The notes under the pieces were generated by a model. That model saw only the letters and a list, made by a program, of their open reading frames with translations. It had not been told where the DNA came from and did not search any database. Shown one piece after another: positions 1 to 6,838 of a DNA stretch of 13,815 nt. Made by a program: the position numbers and the translations under genes. The first letter of the stretch is position 1. The number at the start of each line of letters is the position of its first letter. The DNA is taken from assembly GCA_016932615.1 (NCBI GenBank), contig JAFGCN010000026.1, positions 1 to 13,815 of the forward strand, given 5' to 3'. The DNA is from Candidatus Aenigmatarchaeota archaeon. Lineage in GTDB: Archaea > Aenigmatarchaeota > Aenigmatarchaeia > QMZS01.

Positions 1-20
1 CTAATCAATGTGAACTAAAA

Positions 21-629
21 TTATATTTTACTTTGCGCAGGTTTGTCTGCCATAAGTTTCTTTTCGTTTGCAGTAGAGAGAAGCCGCCTATACAAATCCA
101 AAATGAAAGGGTCATGCTCCATGAACACCTTCTTGTAAGCATTTACGTCCTCAACACTTATGGAGTTTTCTTTCCAAGACAAACCGTTTGAGCAGAGGTT
201 TTGGAGAATCGGCTGGAGCTTGTCAAATGACTGGACAACTTTTGCTTCACTGGTTTTTGCCTCTTCAAATTCTCCGAAAAGCTGCCAGAGTTCTTCTTTC
301 AGGTCTTCCGGGAGGCCTGAAAAGAGCTTTTCTGCAGAGCGCTCTTCCCTTTCCTTTTTGCCTTTCCTGCCTTCCGTGTCGAATGCAAAAATGTCTCCTG
401 CGTAAATCTCTGCCAAATCATGTACAAGTGCCATTTTGAGCATTTTCAGGAGGTCCAACTCCTTTGGAAGGTTCTTCTCAAACAGGACTAGGAACATGGC
501 AAGGTGCCAGGAATGCTCGGCATCGCTTTCTCGTCTTTTAAGGTCAGAGCAGTAGACCTTCCTCTCGACAAGCTTGCACTTTTCTATCTCCTGCAAAAAG
601 GAGATTATCTTTCTGGTTCGCTCTTCCAT
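21..629 (-). CDS. HD-domain phosphohydrolase, YfbR/HDDC2-like 5'-nucleotidase family
   Basis: Predicted metal-dependent phosphohydrolase, probably dephosphorylating (deoxy)nucleoside monophosphates in the cytoplasm. From the ATG at 629 the protein is 202 residues, close to the roughly 200 of HDDC2/YfbR proteins. The HD metal ligands are visible: H39 in 'AEHSWH', H70-D71 in 'ALVHDLAE' and D136 in 'SFDKLQP'. The segment 'LPEDLKEELWQLFGEFEE' also resembles HDDC2. The frame stays open upstream to a GTG at 698, which would add 23 residues and overlap the Nudix gene by 25 nt. I prefer 629 because family members begin just before the 'FLQEIEKCKLVER' helix. Neither start has a convincing Shine-Dalgarno site. 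It is the last gene of a three-gene nucleotide-handling operon. Family assignment is firm; the exact substrate is inferred. Confidence 0.85.
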   Translation of the reverse strand: MEERTRKIISFLQEIEKCKLVERKVYCSDLKRRESDAEHSWHLAMFLVLFEKNLPKELDLLKMLKMALVHDLAEIYAGDIFAFDTEGRKGKKEREERSAEKLFSGLPEDLKEELWQLFGEFEEAKTSEAKVVQSFDKLQPILQNLCSNGLSWKENSISVEDVNAYKKVFMEHDPFILDLYRRLLSTANEKKLMADKPAQSKI

Positions 630-673
630 AATACTTTCTGGAGTAAGGAGCTTAAGTTTATTTGCCGCATTGG

Positions 674-1171
674 CTAAAGCAGGGCTTTCTTTTGCCACTT
701 CCCCGGGCCTTCGCCTTTCAGGATTTTATCGAGCATTTCAAGTTCTTCATAGATGCCTTCAATGAGGTCATAATCTTTTGCCTCTTCAAGCGTGACCCAG
801 GCGTGCTTAGTAAGATCGCTGCAAAGCCGCACTTCTCCCGTGCAATAGTCAGCAAAAAAGCTTACAATGATTGTTGGGATGCCGTCTGGGCGGATATAGG
901 CCATGCTTGTAAGGTAATTGAGGTTTTTGATTTTAAGCCCGACTTCTTCTAAAACTTCTCTCTCCACGAGTTTTTCGAAAATGTTGTACCAGTGCTCAGA
1001 GGTGTCTCTTGACCGATTCAGGTAGTCACTGGTTTCAAGTTTTCCGCCGGGAACCGTCCACTTTCCAGGGAACGCTTTTTCCGAAGGCGACCGTTTGGCA
1101 ATGAGGAATTTTCCGTCCCGCACGACAATTGCGGTTGCCGAAATATAATGGGCTTTTTTGGGGTCGTACAT
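674..1171 (-). CDS. Nudix hydrolase with an insertion inside the Nudix box
   Basis: Nudix proteins cleave nucleoside diphosphates linked to another group, often removing damaged nucleotides. In this 165-residue protein the box begins with 'VPGGKLE' (about residues 40-46) and ends with 'REVLEEVGL' (71-79). Between these halves lie about 14 more residues than the canonical spacing allows, and Asn replaces the middle Glu at the aligned position. I recall a subset of Nudix proteins from uncultured prokaryotes with the same inserted 'WY..LEK' segment, so this is probably a subfamily trait and not damage. The ATG at 1171 lies 3 nt past the upstream stop codon; a TTG at 1177 is also in frame and would overlap it. 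No Shine-Dalgarno is seen, so coupling or operon reading is likely. Substrate is unknown. Confidence 0.88.
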   Translation of the reverse strand: MYDPKKAHYISATAIVVRDGKFLIAKRSPSEKAFPGKWTVPGGKLETSDYLNRSRDTSEHWYNIFEKLVEREVLEEVGLKIKNLNYLTSMAYIRPDGIPTIIVSFFADYCTGEVRLCSDLTKHAWVTLEEAKDYDLIEGIYEELEMLDKILKGEGPGKWQKKALL

Positions 1172-1173
1172 AA

Positions 1174-1587
1174 TCAATGTATAAGTGAAAAGTCGCCGTT
1201 GATTACCCTTGGCTTTACCGCCTCGATTTCTGTCTTGCAGCAGGGCATTTCGGGAATTGGGTTTAGGAGGAAAATTTTCTGGTTCAGGACATGCGCAAAG
1301 CCGATTTCCATGAGCGTGTTTCCGCCCACATAGTTTTTGATTCCGTTCTTGTCATAATTTAGCACGAGCACCGCATCGGCTCCCTGCATGACCCTCCAGA
1401 ATTCCCTTATGGCGTCTAAGTTGTTCTTCTGGTGAATTTTGATTTCCTCGATTTCTTCGCCGCTTTTTCCAATCATCGAATTGTGGAGTTCTGTCAGGAA
1501 TGGCTCGTGTCCCAGCTTTTCCAGCTCTTTTTTGGCTTCAAGCATTTTTTCAGTGAACTGCATCGAGCCAATAATTCCTATCCTCAT
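1174..1587 (-). CDS. Nucleoside 2-deoxyribosyltransferase-like protein
   Basis: A 137-residue single-domain Rossmann-like protein of the nucleoside 2-deoxyribosyltransferase-like superfamily. Visible signatures are an N-terminal strand and loop 'IGIIGSMQF' (3-11), 'GADAVLVLN' (69-77) and 'GGNTLMEIGFAHVLNQKIF' (88-106). E94 sits where the catalytic Glu of true deoxyribosyltransferases lies. The family cleaves or exchanges the N-glycosidic bond of deoxynucleosides or their monophosphates. Many small members are uncharacterised, so the reaction is inferred. It is the first gene of the minus-strand operon and has its own TATA-like box about 22 bp upstream of the ATG. The Nudix and HD genes that follow make a role in nucleotide salvage or clean-up reasonable. 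Confidence 0.8.
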   Translation of the reverse strand: MRIGIIGSMQFTEKMLEAKKELEKLGHEPFLTELHNSMIGKSGEEIEEIKIHQKNNLDAIREFWRVMQGADAVLVLNYDKNGIKNYVGGNTLMEIGFAHVLNQKIFLLNPIPEMPCCKTEIEAVKPRVINGDFSLIH

Positions 1588-1604
1588 AATGTCAGTTGGC
1601 TTGG

Positions 1605-1613
1605 AAAATATAG
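1605..1613 (-). promoter_or_regulatory. TATA-like promoter of the nucleotide-enzyme operon
   Basis: On the minus strand this reads CTATATTTT, centred about 22 bp before the ATG at 1587. Archaeal TATA boxes lie about 26 bp before the transcription start, so the mRNA should begin at or very near the start codon (leaderless). No Shine-Dalgarno is present. Confidence 0.5.
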
Positions 1614-1658
1614 GGCTTCTTTTTCTGCCCGCTGGGTGGTTGCTGAGATATATAATGT

Positions 1659-1667
1659 GATATATAA
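1659..1667 (+). promoter_or_regulatory. TATA box of the debranching-enzyme gene
   Basis: GATATATAA, centred 26 bp before the ATG at 1689, which predicts a leaderless transcript and favours that ATG over the TTG at 1680. A second similar element, GATATATAATG, lies at 1647-1657. Confidence 0.6.
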
Positions 1668-1688
1668 CTATCTTATGATTTGGGTACT

Positions 1689-2960
1689 ATGATAGCAAAT
1701 CAGGACCTTCAGATTTCCTGTGACATAAATGATAATTCATTTTGGAGCAATTATCCGGTTCTCGAAACTTTTCTTTCTGCAACAAGGCAGTTTGTCCGAA
1801 GGGAGGACGGGACGGTGAAGATTTGGGCCGCAAGCAGGGACTGGTTCATGGAGGAATGGGGCAGGGACACATTCATTTCCCTTCCAGGGATTCATCTCGT
1901 GCCAAAAAGGTTGGGTGATGCCAAAGAGAATATGCGCCAGTTTTCAAGTCTGATCAGCAAGGGGCTTATCCCGAACAGGATTGCTGGAGGGTTTTCCCAG
2001 TATAATACGGTTGATGCATCCCTGTGGTTCATACAGGCGCTAAAATCCTACTATGATTATTCAGGGGATCTTAACTTTGTCCTTGAGATGAGGGGGACAG
2101 TCACCGAGATACTGGAATATTACAAAAACGGCACTTCTTACTTTTTGCATGGAGAAGGCCAGGCCATAAAAATGGATTCTGAGGACTGCCTGATAATGAG
2201 CCCCGCACAGGCAACCTGGATGGACGCTGACTTTTCTTTTAACGGCACTAGTCCAGTCACGCCAAGAAATGGAAAGGCGGTTGAGGTTAATGCCCTGTGG
2301 TATTCAGCCCTGAGGTTTGCTGCTTGTCTTGAGAGGCGGTTTGGCGGAGCAGATAAGGCGGTTGAATATGGCCGGCTTGCCGATAAAGTAAGGCAATCAT
2401 TTAACCTAAAATTTTGGAACCCGGAAGAAAAAGCGCTAAGGGATTGCATTGAGGGTGACCCCCACGGGGGAGCGATAAGGCCTAACATGCTTTTTGCAAT
2501 AAGCCATGGAGGAGACTTGCTGCCCATAGACAGGAAAATCTTGGTTTTTGAGTGCGCAAAAAGGGACCTGCTCACTCCAGGTGGTTTAAGGACTCTTTCG
2601 CCAAGGGATTCGCACTATATAGGGACTTACAACACCCACCTTCCAATGCATGAAAAAGACAAGGCCTACCACCAGGGGACCGCCTGGCCTTGGATCATGG
2701 GAACTTACTGCGACTCCCTGGCAATTGTAAGGAGGCATCAGCAGAAAAGCAGCTCTGAAATTGCGCTTGAGATTGCTTCTGTTCTTGGCCCTCTGGTAAA
2801 ATTCTGCATGGAAAGCAAGTTCAAATCCCTGCCAGAAGTCTTTTCTGGAAGCTTTCCATACGAGCCGGGAGGAACAACTGCCCAGGCATGGAGCAATGCA
2901 GAGGTTTTAAGGATTCTGGATAAGTACCGAGTTGTGCAGGAAATGAATGGTCTTTTGTAA
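1689..2960 (+). CDS. Glycogen debranching enzyme C-terminal (GH133) domain protein
   Basis: Predicted amylo-alpha-1,6-glucosidase of the GDE_C/GH133 type, an (alpha/alpha)6 barrel that removes branch residues from glycogen-like glucans. Characteristic blocks in order (ATG at 1689 as residue 1): 'EEWGRDTFISLPG' (55-67), 'GGFSQYNTVDASLWF' (100-114), 'TWMDA' (176-180, whose Asp is the likely acid catalyst), 'NALWYSALRFA' (201-211), 'GTYNTHLPMHEKDKAYHQGT' (312-331) and 'PEVFSG...PYEPGGTTAQAWSNAE' (382-405). At 423 residues it is essentially only the catalytic barrel. Typical archaeal and bacterial debranching proteins of this type are about 600-700 residues and have an extra N-terminal domain, absent here. 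No signal peptide is seen, so it should be cytoplasmic. Alternative substrates such as other alpha-glucans are possible. Confidence 0.88.
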   Translation: MIANQDLQISCDINDNSFWSNYPVLETFLSATRQFVRREDGTVKIWAASRDWFMEEWGRDTFISLPGIHLVPKRLGDAKENMRQFSSLISKGLIPNRIAGGFSQYNTVDASLWFIQALKSYYDYSGDLNFVLEMRGTVTEILEYYKNGTSYFLHGEGQAIKMDSEDCLIMSPAQATWMDADFSFNGTSPVTPRNGKAVEVNALWYSALRFAACLERRFGGADKAVEYGRLADKVRQSFNLKFWNPEEKALRDCIEGDPHGGAIRPNMLFAISHGGDLLPIDRKILVFECAKRDLLTPGGLRTLSPRDSHYIGTYNTHLPMHEKDKAYHQGTAWPWIMGTYCDSLAIVRRHQQKSSSEIALEIASVLGPLVKFCMESKFKSLPEVFSGSFPYEPGGTTAQAWSNAEVLRILDKYRVVQEMNGLL

Positions 2961-2985
2961 CCTTTTGCGAATATTTTTGAAATAC

Positions 2986-2996
2986 CTATAATATAC
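2986..2996 (+). promoter_or_regulatory. TATA box of the lamin-tail gene
   Basis: CTATAATATAC, centred about 26 bp before the ATG at 3017. This fits a leaderless start, and the ATG has no Shine-Dalgarno. Confidence 0.6.
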
Positions 2997-3016
2997 AAAA
3001 GCCTTACCTATGTATT

Positions 3017-5149
3017 ATGGGTTGTCCTTTGCTGAAGATTTTTCTTTTTCAGCTGCTCATTCTGCCCTGCTTTGCAGGCGTTGTCATAAATGAAATTAGC
3101 CCATGGGGAAGGGATGCAGAGTGGGTTGAGATACATAACACGGGAAACGAGGAGGTAAATCTGTCGGGGTGGATAATTGAAACCCAGACAAGCATAAGGG
3201 ACGTGGATTTTCCTGAAGGAGCCTTTCTGCCTGCTGGTGGCTTTCTTGTTGTCGGAGACAATGGTACTGGTGGCGGCTTTGAAACGCCGATAACGATTAC
3301 GGATTCTGCAATATTTCTTGTATTGAGAAACAATGTGGGTGAGGAAATTAACAGGGTGGACCTGAGAGGATTGGATTTTGAAAGAAAAGACGGGCAGTCT
3401 TTGCAGAGAATAAGCCCCGACAGCCAGCTTTCAAGCAGCCCGGAAAACTGGATTCTGTCCAGCAATACAAAAGGGGAAGAAAATTTTCCTCCTGGTGCCT
3501 TGGTGGAAGCTTCGGAAATATTTTTGCCGGGAGAGGTTTTTGCAAATGAAACTTCCTCAATTGTTGTGACTGTTTCAAACAAAGGCATGTCGGAGGGGAG
3601 AAGCCGGAAACTGAGTTTTAAGGATTCTTCTGGCTTTGAGGCGGAAAGCATTTTTGACATTGGGCCAGTTTCCTTGAAAAATCTTTCCTTTGCTTGGACA
3701 CCTTCAAGCCAGGGCACATATTCCCTCTATGCATCTATCGGCTCTTCAGAAATTAATCGCACAGCGCTTGTCTTAAAGAAGCCAGAAAAACTGGCAAAGC
3801 TCAGAATAAACCTTGCCGGAAACCTGAGCACTGGAGTTGAGTATAAAAACTTGTTCGCTCTGGAAATGGAAAACAAAAAAGCCCTGGAGGGAAGCTGCGC
3901 TGAGCCCGATACGGTTACAGTCGCTTACTCTGTTTTTGGGCCCGATGGAAGCATTCATTTGTCGGAAAGCTTTACCGTTGAAATTGGATGCACAAAGACT
4001 GCAGATACTGGAAGTTGGACGCCTGAGGAGCCGGGCATACACACACTTTGCGGCCATATAACGGGCTCGACTTCAGGATTTGATGCGAAGAATGTGTGCG
4101 GAAATTTTTCGGTTACCGGCACTAAAAAGCAAGCCGAAAATTTGTCTGTTTCGGTTGAGCAAAGCAGTATGATTGGTTCGGCGAAGAGTTCCGCTTCCAA
4201 CAGCACGCCTGAAGGGAAGGAAGAATCCCTTGAGGATGACGGTGAGAAGACTTCCTCTGGCCTTCTGGAAGATGATTTGGAGACTTCAGACGAGTCTGAG
4301 GGGACCTTGGAGGAGGACGGCCTTGAAGAAGAAGGCGAGGGCACGCAGGCAGTATCAAAACCCATACTCGTCCAGATAATTGATATGGCTAGTGAGGTCA
4401 TGGTGGGAAGCGAGTTTGAGTCCACAATTCTTATCGAAAACAACGGGGACACTTCGGTTTCCGCAAAGGTCTACTCTTACGCCTATAGCGGAAAAAACTG
4501 CATAACTGGCTCATGGACAAAAAATCGGCAGGATCTGCTTCTTGAATCAGGCGAGTCAAAAGAGATTTTGCTTGTAAATCATGTCGAAGAGGGAACTGTG
4601 CCGGGCACGTATCTTTTCAGGGCTCGGGTGAAGGTGGAGGAAAAAGACTACGACGCTGAGGGGGAAATTACGGTTACCGAGCACTCTGCGCCCGAGGAAG
4701 AAAACCTTCTCTTGGCCGGGGAAGCAAGACTTGAGGAAGCGGATTTGCAGCCCGTGCTTGATATCTGGAATGACACAAAGATCAGGATAAACCTCACCAA
4801 CTGCGATGGCTGCTCCATGGTGATTTCTGGGCCCGCTGGCCTTAGAAGCGAAACCGAAAAGAAGTATCGGGTTTTTGACGCAAAGGGGAGCTATAATGTT
4901 CTTGTGCTAAAAGGCGGCTCGGTCGTTCTTAACGAAAGCTATTATTTTGGGGACACCTCCTTTGAGAATGAAGGCGGCGGCTCAAACGAAACAAACCTTT
5001 CTTCAAATACCACTTACCGCCAGGAAGTTTCGACAGGAAACTTTGCAAAGCAGGAAAATAAGAGAGGGCTTTTTGGATGGCTTAAAAGCACTATTGGTGG
5101 TATAGTATCGGCTATCATAAATGCTATGGCTTCTTCGATTTCAGCTTAA
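3017..5149 (+). CDS. Exported multidomain protein with lamin-tail domain and Ig-like repeats
   Basis: A 710-residue predicted cell-surface protein of unknown function. Residues 1-20 form a signal peptide ending 'LPCFA'. Residues 21 to about 135 match the lamin-tail domain fold, with 'GVVINEISPWGRDAEWVEIH', 'LSGWII' and 'LPAGGFLVV'. Beta-rich segments at about 165-255, 260-368 and 448-555 look like CARDB/Ig-type domains. They are separated by an acidic Ser/Glu/Asp linker at about 390-445. A further beta segment lies at about 575-645. The last 28 residues ('GLFGWLKSTIGGIVSAI...') are amphipathic to hydrophobic and may bind the membrane, but lack a basic tail after the hydrophobic stretch. About 15 N-X-S/T sequons suggest N-glycosylation. 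Lamin-tail domains in secreted prokaryotic proteins often accompany nucleases or adhesion modules, but no catalytic domain is seen here. Confidence 0.85.
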   Translation: MGCPLLKIFLFQLLILPCFAGVVINEISPWGRDAEWVEIHNTGNEEVNLSGWIIETQTSIRDVDFPEGAFLPAGGFLVVGDNGTGGGFETPITITDSAIFLVLRNNVGEEINRVDLRGLDFERKDGQSLQRISPDSQLSSSPENWILSSNTKGEENFPPGALVEASEIFLPGEVFANETSSIVVTVSNKGMSEGRSRKLSFKDSSGFEAESIFDIGPVSLKNLSFAWTPSSQGTYSLYASIGSSEINRTALVLKKPEKLAKLRINLAGNLSTGVEYKNLFALEMENKKALEGSCAEPDTVTVAYSVFGPDGSIHLSESFTVEIGCTKTADTGSWTPEEPGIHTLCGHITGSTSGFDAKNVCGNFSVTGTKKQAENLSVSVEQSSMIGSAKSSASNSTPEGKEESLEDDGEKTSSGLLEDDLETSDESEGTLEEDGLEEEGEGTQAVSKPILVQIIDMASEVMVGSEFESTILIENNGDTSVSAKVYSYAYSGKNCITGSWTKNRQDLLLESGESKEILLVNHVEEGTVPGTYLFRARVKVEEKDYDAEGEITVTEHSAPEEENLLLAGEARLEEADLQPVLDIWNDTKIRINLTNCDGCSMVISGPAGLRSETEKKYRVFDAKGSYNVLVLKGGSVVLNESYYFGDTSFENEGGGSNETNLSSNTTYRQEVSTGNFAKQENKRGLFGWLKSTIGGIVSAIINAMASSISA

Positions 5150-5150
5150 C

Positions 5151-5996
5151 TTATGAGGCCTTTTTTGAGTCGTAAAGGAGCGATGCTGCGCCAAGTATTG
5201 GCAGGTCGGGGTTAGTGCTGGTTTCTATCTTAAGCCGCCCGTAGCTTCTGGAATACACAGATTCTTCAAGGGATTCCCACATGGCTTTTTCGAACGCCGC
5301 ATAATTATTTGCAATAGAGCCCCCAAGAACAATCAGTTCTGGGTCAACAGAGTTTACCACCATTGCAAGGCCCTTTCCCAGGTGGTACCCGAACTCCTCG
5401 ACAAGCTTAATCGCCTTCTCGTCGCCAGATTTTGCTGCAGAAAACACCTCCTCGGGATTCAAGCCCTGCTTTCTGAAAAACTCTGCCGAACAGTAATCCT
5501 GGAGGCGCGCGTCAAGGTAAGGCATTTCCCCGAATTCACCTGCACCGCAGTTATTCCCTGCGATAAGTTTTCCGTTGGCTATAACGCCCCCGCCAAGGCC
5601 GGAGCCGATAGTGAGTGCAACCAGGTTTTCGTATCCCTGGCCCTTTCCATAGTAGTGCTCGCCTAAAGCCCAGCAGTTGGCGTCATTATTGACGAGAACA
5701 GGCACTTTGAATTTGTCCCCGATAATTTCCCCGAGGGGCACTTCGTAAAGCGCAGGAATGTTTGTGGTTTCGTAAACTTTCCCGGTCTTTGTGTCGACAA
5801 TTGAGGGGTATCCTATTCCGATTGCCTCCAAATCTTCATCTTTCAGGGACTCTATAAGCCGGTAAATCTGGCCCATAACCTCTTCCTGGCTGCCCTGCGC
5901 GTTTGTCGGGACTTTCTCGAATTTTGAGACTCCTGCCTCAGAAACCTTTCCCCCCTTGATGCTTGTTGCTCCGACATCAATTCCTATTACTGACAT
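5151..5996 (-). CDS. ROK-family sugar kinase (glucokinase-like)
   Basis: ATP-dependent cytoplasmic hexose kinase of the ROK family, 281 residues against a usual 290-320. The phosphate-1 loop 'GIDVGATSIKGG' (5-16), the catalytic Asp in 'VNNDANCWALGE' (D105) and the glycine-rich 'TIGSGLGGG' (129-137) are clear. The ROK zinc site is absent: the usual ExGH reads 'EFGE' (154-157), so His is Glu, and no CxCGxxGCxE follows. Instead it has 'LDARLQDYCSAEFF', as in a known zinc-less ROK subset. Substrate could be glucose or another hexose or amino sugar. The stop lies 1 nt from the end of the convergent lamin-tail gene. A TATA-like box precedes the ATG by about 23 bp, so it may be transcribed separately from the glycosyltransferase upstream. 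Confidence 0.9.
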   Translation of the reverse strand: MSVIGIDVGATSIKGGKVSEAGVSKFEKVPTNAQGSQEEVMGQIYRLIESLKDEDLEAIGIGYPSIVDTKTGKVYETTNIPALYEVPLGEIIGDKFKVPVLVNNDANCWALGEHYYGKGQGYENLVALTIGSGLGGGVIANGKLIAGNNCGAGEFGEMPYLDARLQDYCSAEFFRKQGLNPEEVFSAAKSGDEKAIKLVEEFGYHLGKGLAMVVNSVDPELIVLGGSIANNYAAFEKAMWESLEESVYSRSYGRLKIETSTNPDLPILGAASLLYDSKKAS

Positions 5997-6012
5997 AATT
6001 ATATCTGCAGGA

Positions 6013-6025
6013 CTATTTATACTTA
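6013..6025 (-). promoter_or_regulatory. TATA box of the ROK kinase gene
   Basis: On the minus strand this reads TAAGTATAAATAG, with purine-rich sequence upstream that could act as a BRE. It is centred about 23 bp before the ATG at 5996 and lies in the 52-bp gap after the glycosyltransferase gene. Confidence 0.55.
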
Positions 6026-6048
6026 AGTACTACTATTTAGTAACACTT

Positions 6049-6711
6049 CTAAGCATCTCTTACCTTTTTTCCCAAAAGAAACCAGAAATTCCGGAATCCG
6101 TGCATAACGGTTACGCCTTTGCGGTACCGGGGCGAATCGATTTCGATTGTGGCGCAGGGGATCTTGTTTTTCCCCACTTCGTAGGCGATTTCTGCCTCAA
6201 TCGCATACCTTTCGGCAGTAAGGTCCATTTTCAGTGCAGCGTCTCTTGTGAACGCCTTGAAGCCGCTTTCCGTGTCCATCAGCCGAAAGCCGGTTCCTGC
6301 GAGAATATTGGTTAGGATGTTTAGCCCGAAATTTCCGAATTTTTTCACGAAAGGGTACTTTGAGATGTCCCTTCTCCCAAGGACAAAGCTGTAGCCCTCG
6401 CCCAGTTTTTCGATAAACCTTGGAATATCCTCCGGCTGGTGCTGGAGGTCTGCGTCGAGCGTCACAATCAGGTCTGCGCCAAGCCCAAGGGCTTTTTGGA
6501 TGCCTAGCCGCTTGGACGTCCCGACGCCCATATTAACCGGGTTCTGGACTACAATGGCCCCCTCTTTTTTTGCCATGAGGGCAGTGTTGTCCATGGAGCC
6601 GTCATCTACCACCACGACCCGATCCACATGTTTTTTAGTTCTCCTTATGGCCTCAGTAATTGTCTTTTCCTCATTGTAGGCAGGTATCACAGCAATTATA
6701 TGCGCACTCAT
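6049..6711 (-). CDS. Family 2 glycosyltransferase, dolichol-phosphate-sugar synthase-like
   Basis: A GT-A glycosyltransferase that probably moves a sugar from a nucleotide-sugar onto a polyprenyl or dolichyl phosphate at the inner membrane face. In 220 residues from the ATG at 6711 it shows 'IPAYNEE' (9-15), 'VVDDGS' (34-39), the DxD-type 'LDADLQHQPED' (85-95) and the DPM-type 'MDTESGFKAF' (145-154). No transmembrane segment follows, as in soluble catalytic DPM1-type enzymes. An in-frame ATG at 6777 would add 22 residues, but that stretch contains the likely promoter elements and does not resemble the family's N-terminus. The product could feed protein N-glycosylation, which fits the sequon-rich exported proteins nearby. 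The sugar donor is not readable. Confidence 0.87.
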   Translation of the reverse strand: MSAHIIAVIPAYNEEKTITEAIRRTKKHVDRVVVVDDGSMDNTALMAKKEGAIVVQNPVNMGVGTSKRLGIQKALGLGADLIVTLDADLQHQPEDIPRFIEKLGEGYSFVLGRRDISKYPFVKKFGNFGLNILTNILAGTGFRLMDTESGFKAFTRDAALKMDLTAERYAIEAEIAYEVGKNKIPCATIEIDSPRYRKGVTVMHGFRNFWFLLGKKVRDA

Positions 6712-6758
6712 TATTAACTGTTGCAGAGTATATTTTTTCTTTAACGTCGCGCTTCCTT

Positions 6759-6771
6759 CGCATATATATAC
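6759..6771. promoter_or_regulatory. TATA-rich divergent promoter region
   Basis: CGCATATATATAC lies between the glycosyltransferase and the phosphate transporter and is near-symmetric. For the plus strand it predicts a start near 6792 and a leader of about 45 nt, unlike the leaderless neighbours. For the minus strand it predicts a leader of about 29 nt. A second minus-strand element, AAATATAC near 6728-6735, is closer to the 6711 ATG. Assignment to each gene is uncertain. Confidence 0.45.
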
Positions 6772-6810
6772 AGCCATTAATTATGCGGGCGGATAAAACT
6801 GAGGGTTCTA

Positions 6811-6830
6811 CCCGGGCGATAGTTGCCGGG
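6811..6830 (+). other. GC-rich hairpin in the leader of the phosphate transporter
   Basis: CCCGG at 6811-6815 pairs with CCGGG at 6826-6830, and one more C-G pair can form next to a bulged G. The loop is about 7 nt. It ends 8 nt before the ATG at 6839. It could affect translation or mRNA stability, or be chance; no Shine-Dalgarno is involved. Confidence 0.35.
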
Positions 6831-6838
6831 AAGCGAGT

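Noticed and set aside
629-698. N-terminal extension of the HD protein from GTG 698
   Set aside because: The extra 23 residues have no counterpart in HDDC2/YfbR proteins and overlap the Nudix gene. It is kept as an alternative only.
2459-2470. CCCCCACGGGGG hairpin
   Set aside because: It lies inside the debranching gene, encoding Asp-Pro-His-Gly-Gly, with a 2-base loop; no regulatory reason to keep it.
2974-2978. T-tract as terminator of the debranching gene
   Set aside because: Only five T residues in a generally AT-rich promoter gap; too weak to call.
3049-3717. 222-codon minus-strand open frame within the lamin-tail gene
   Set aside because: The plus frame has a signal peptide and domain matches; the minus frame shows no recognisable protein pattern.
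3955-4452. Ser-rich minus-strand open frame opposite the acidic linker
   Set aside because: The Ser/Pro runs are simply the reverse complement of the GAG/GAA/GAC-rich acidic codons.
6711-6777. Upstream ATG at 6777 for the glycosyltransferase
   Set aside because: The stretch holds TATA-like promoter elements and encodes residues unlike the family; the protein fold starts at 'MSAHIIAVIPAYNEE'.
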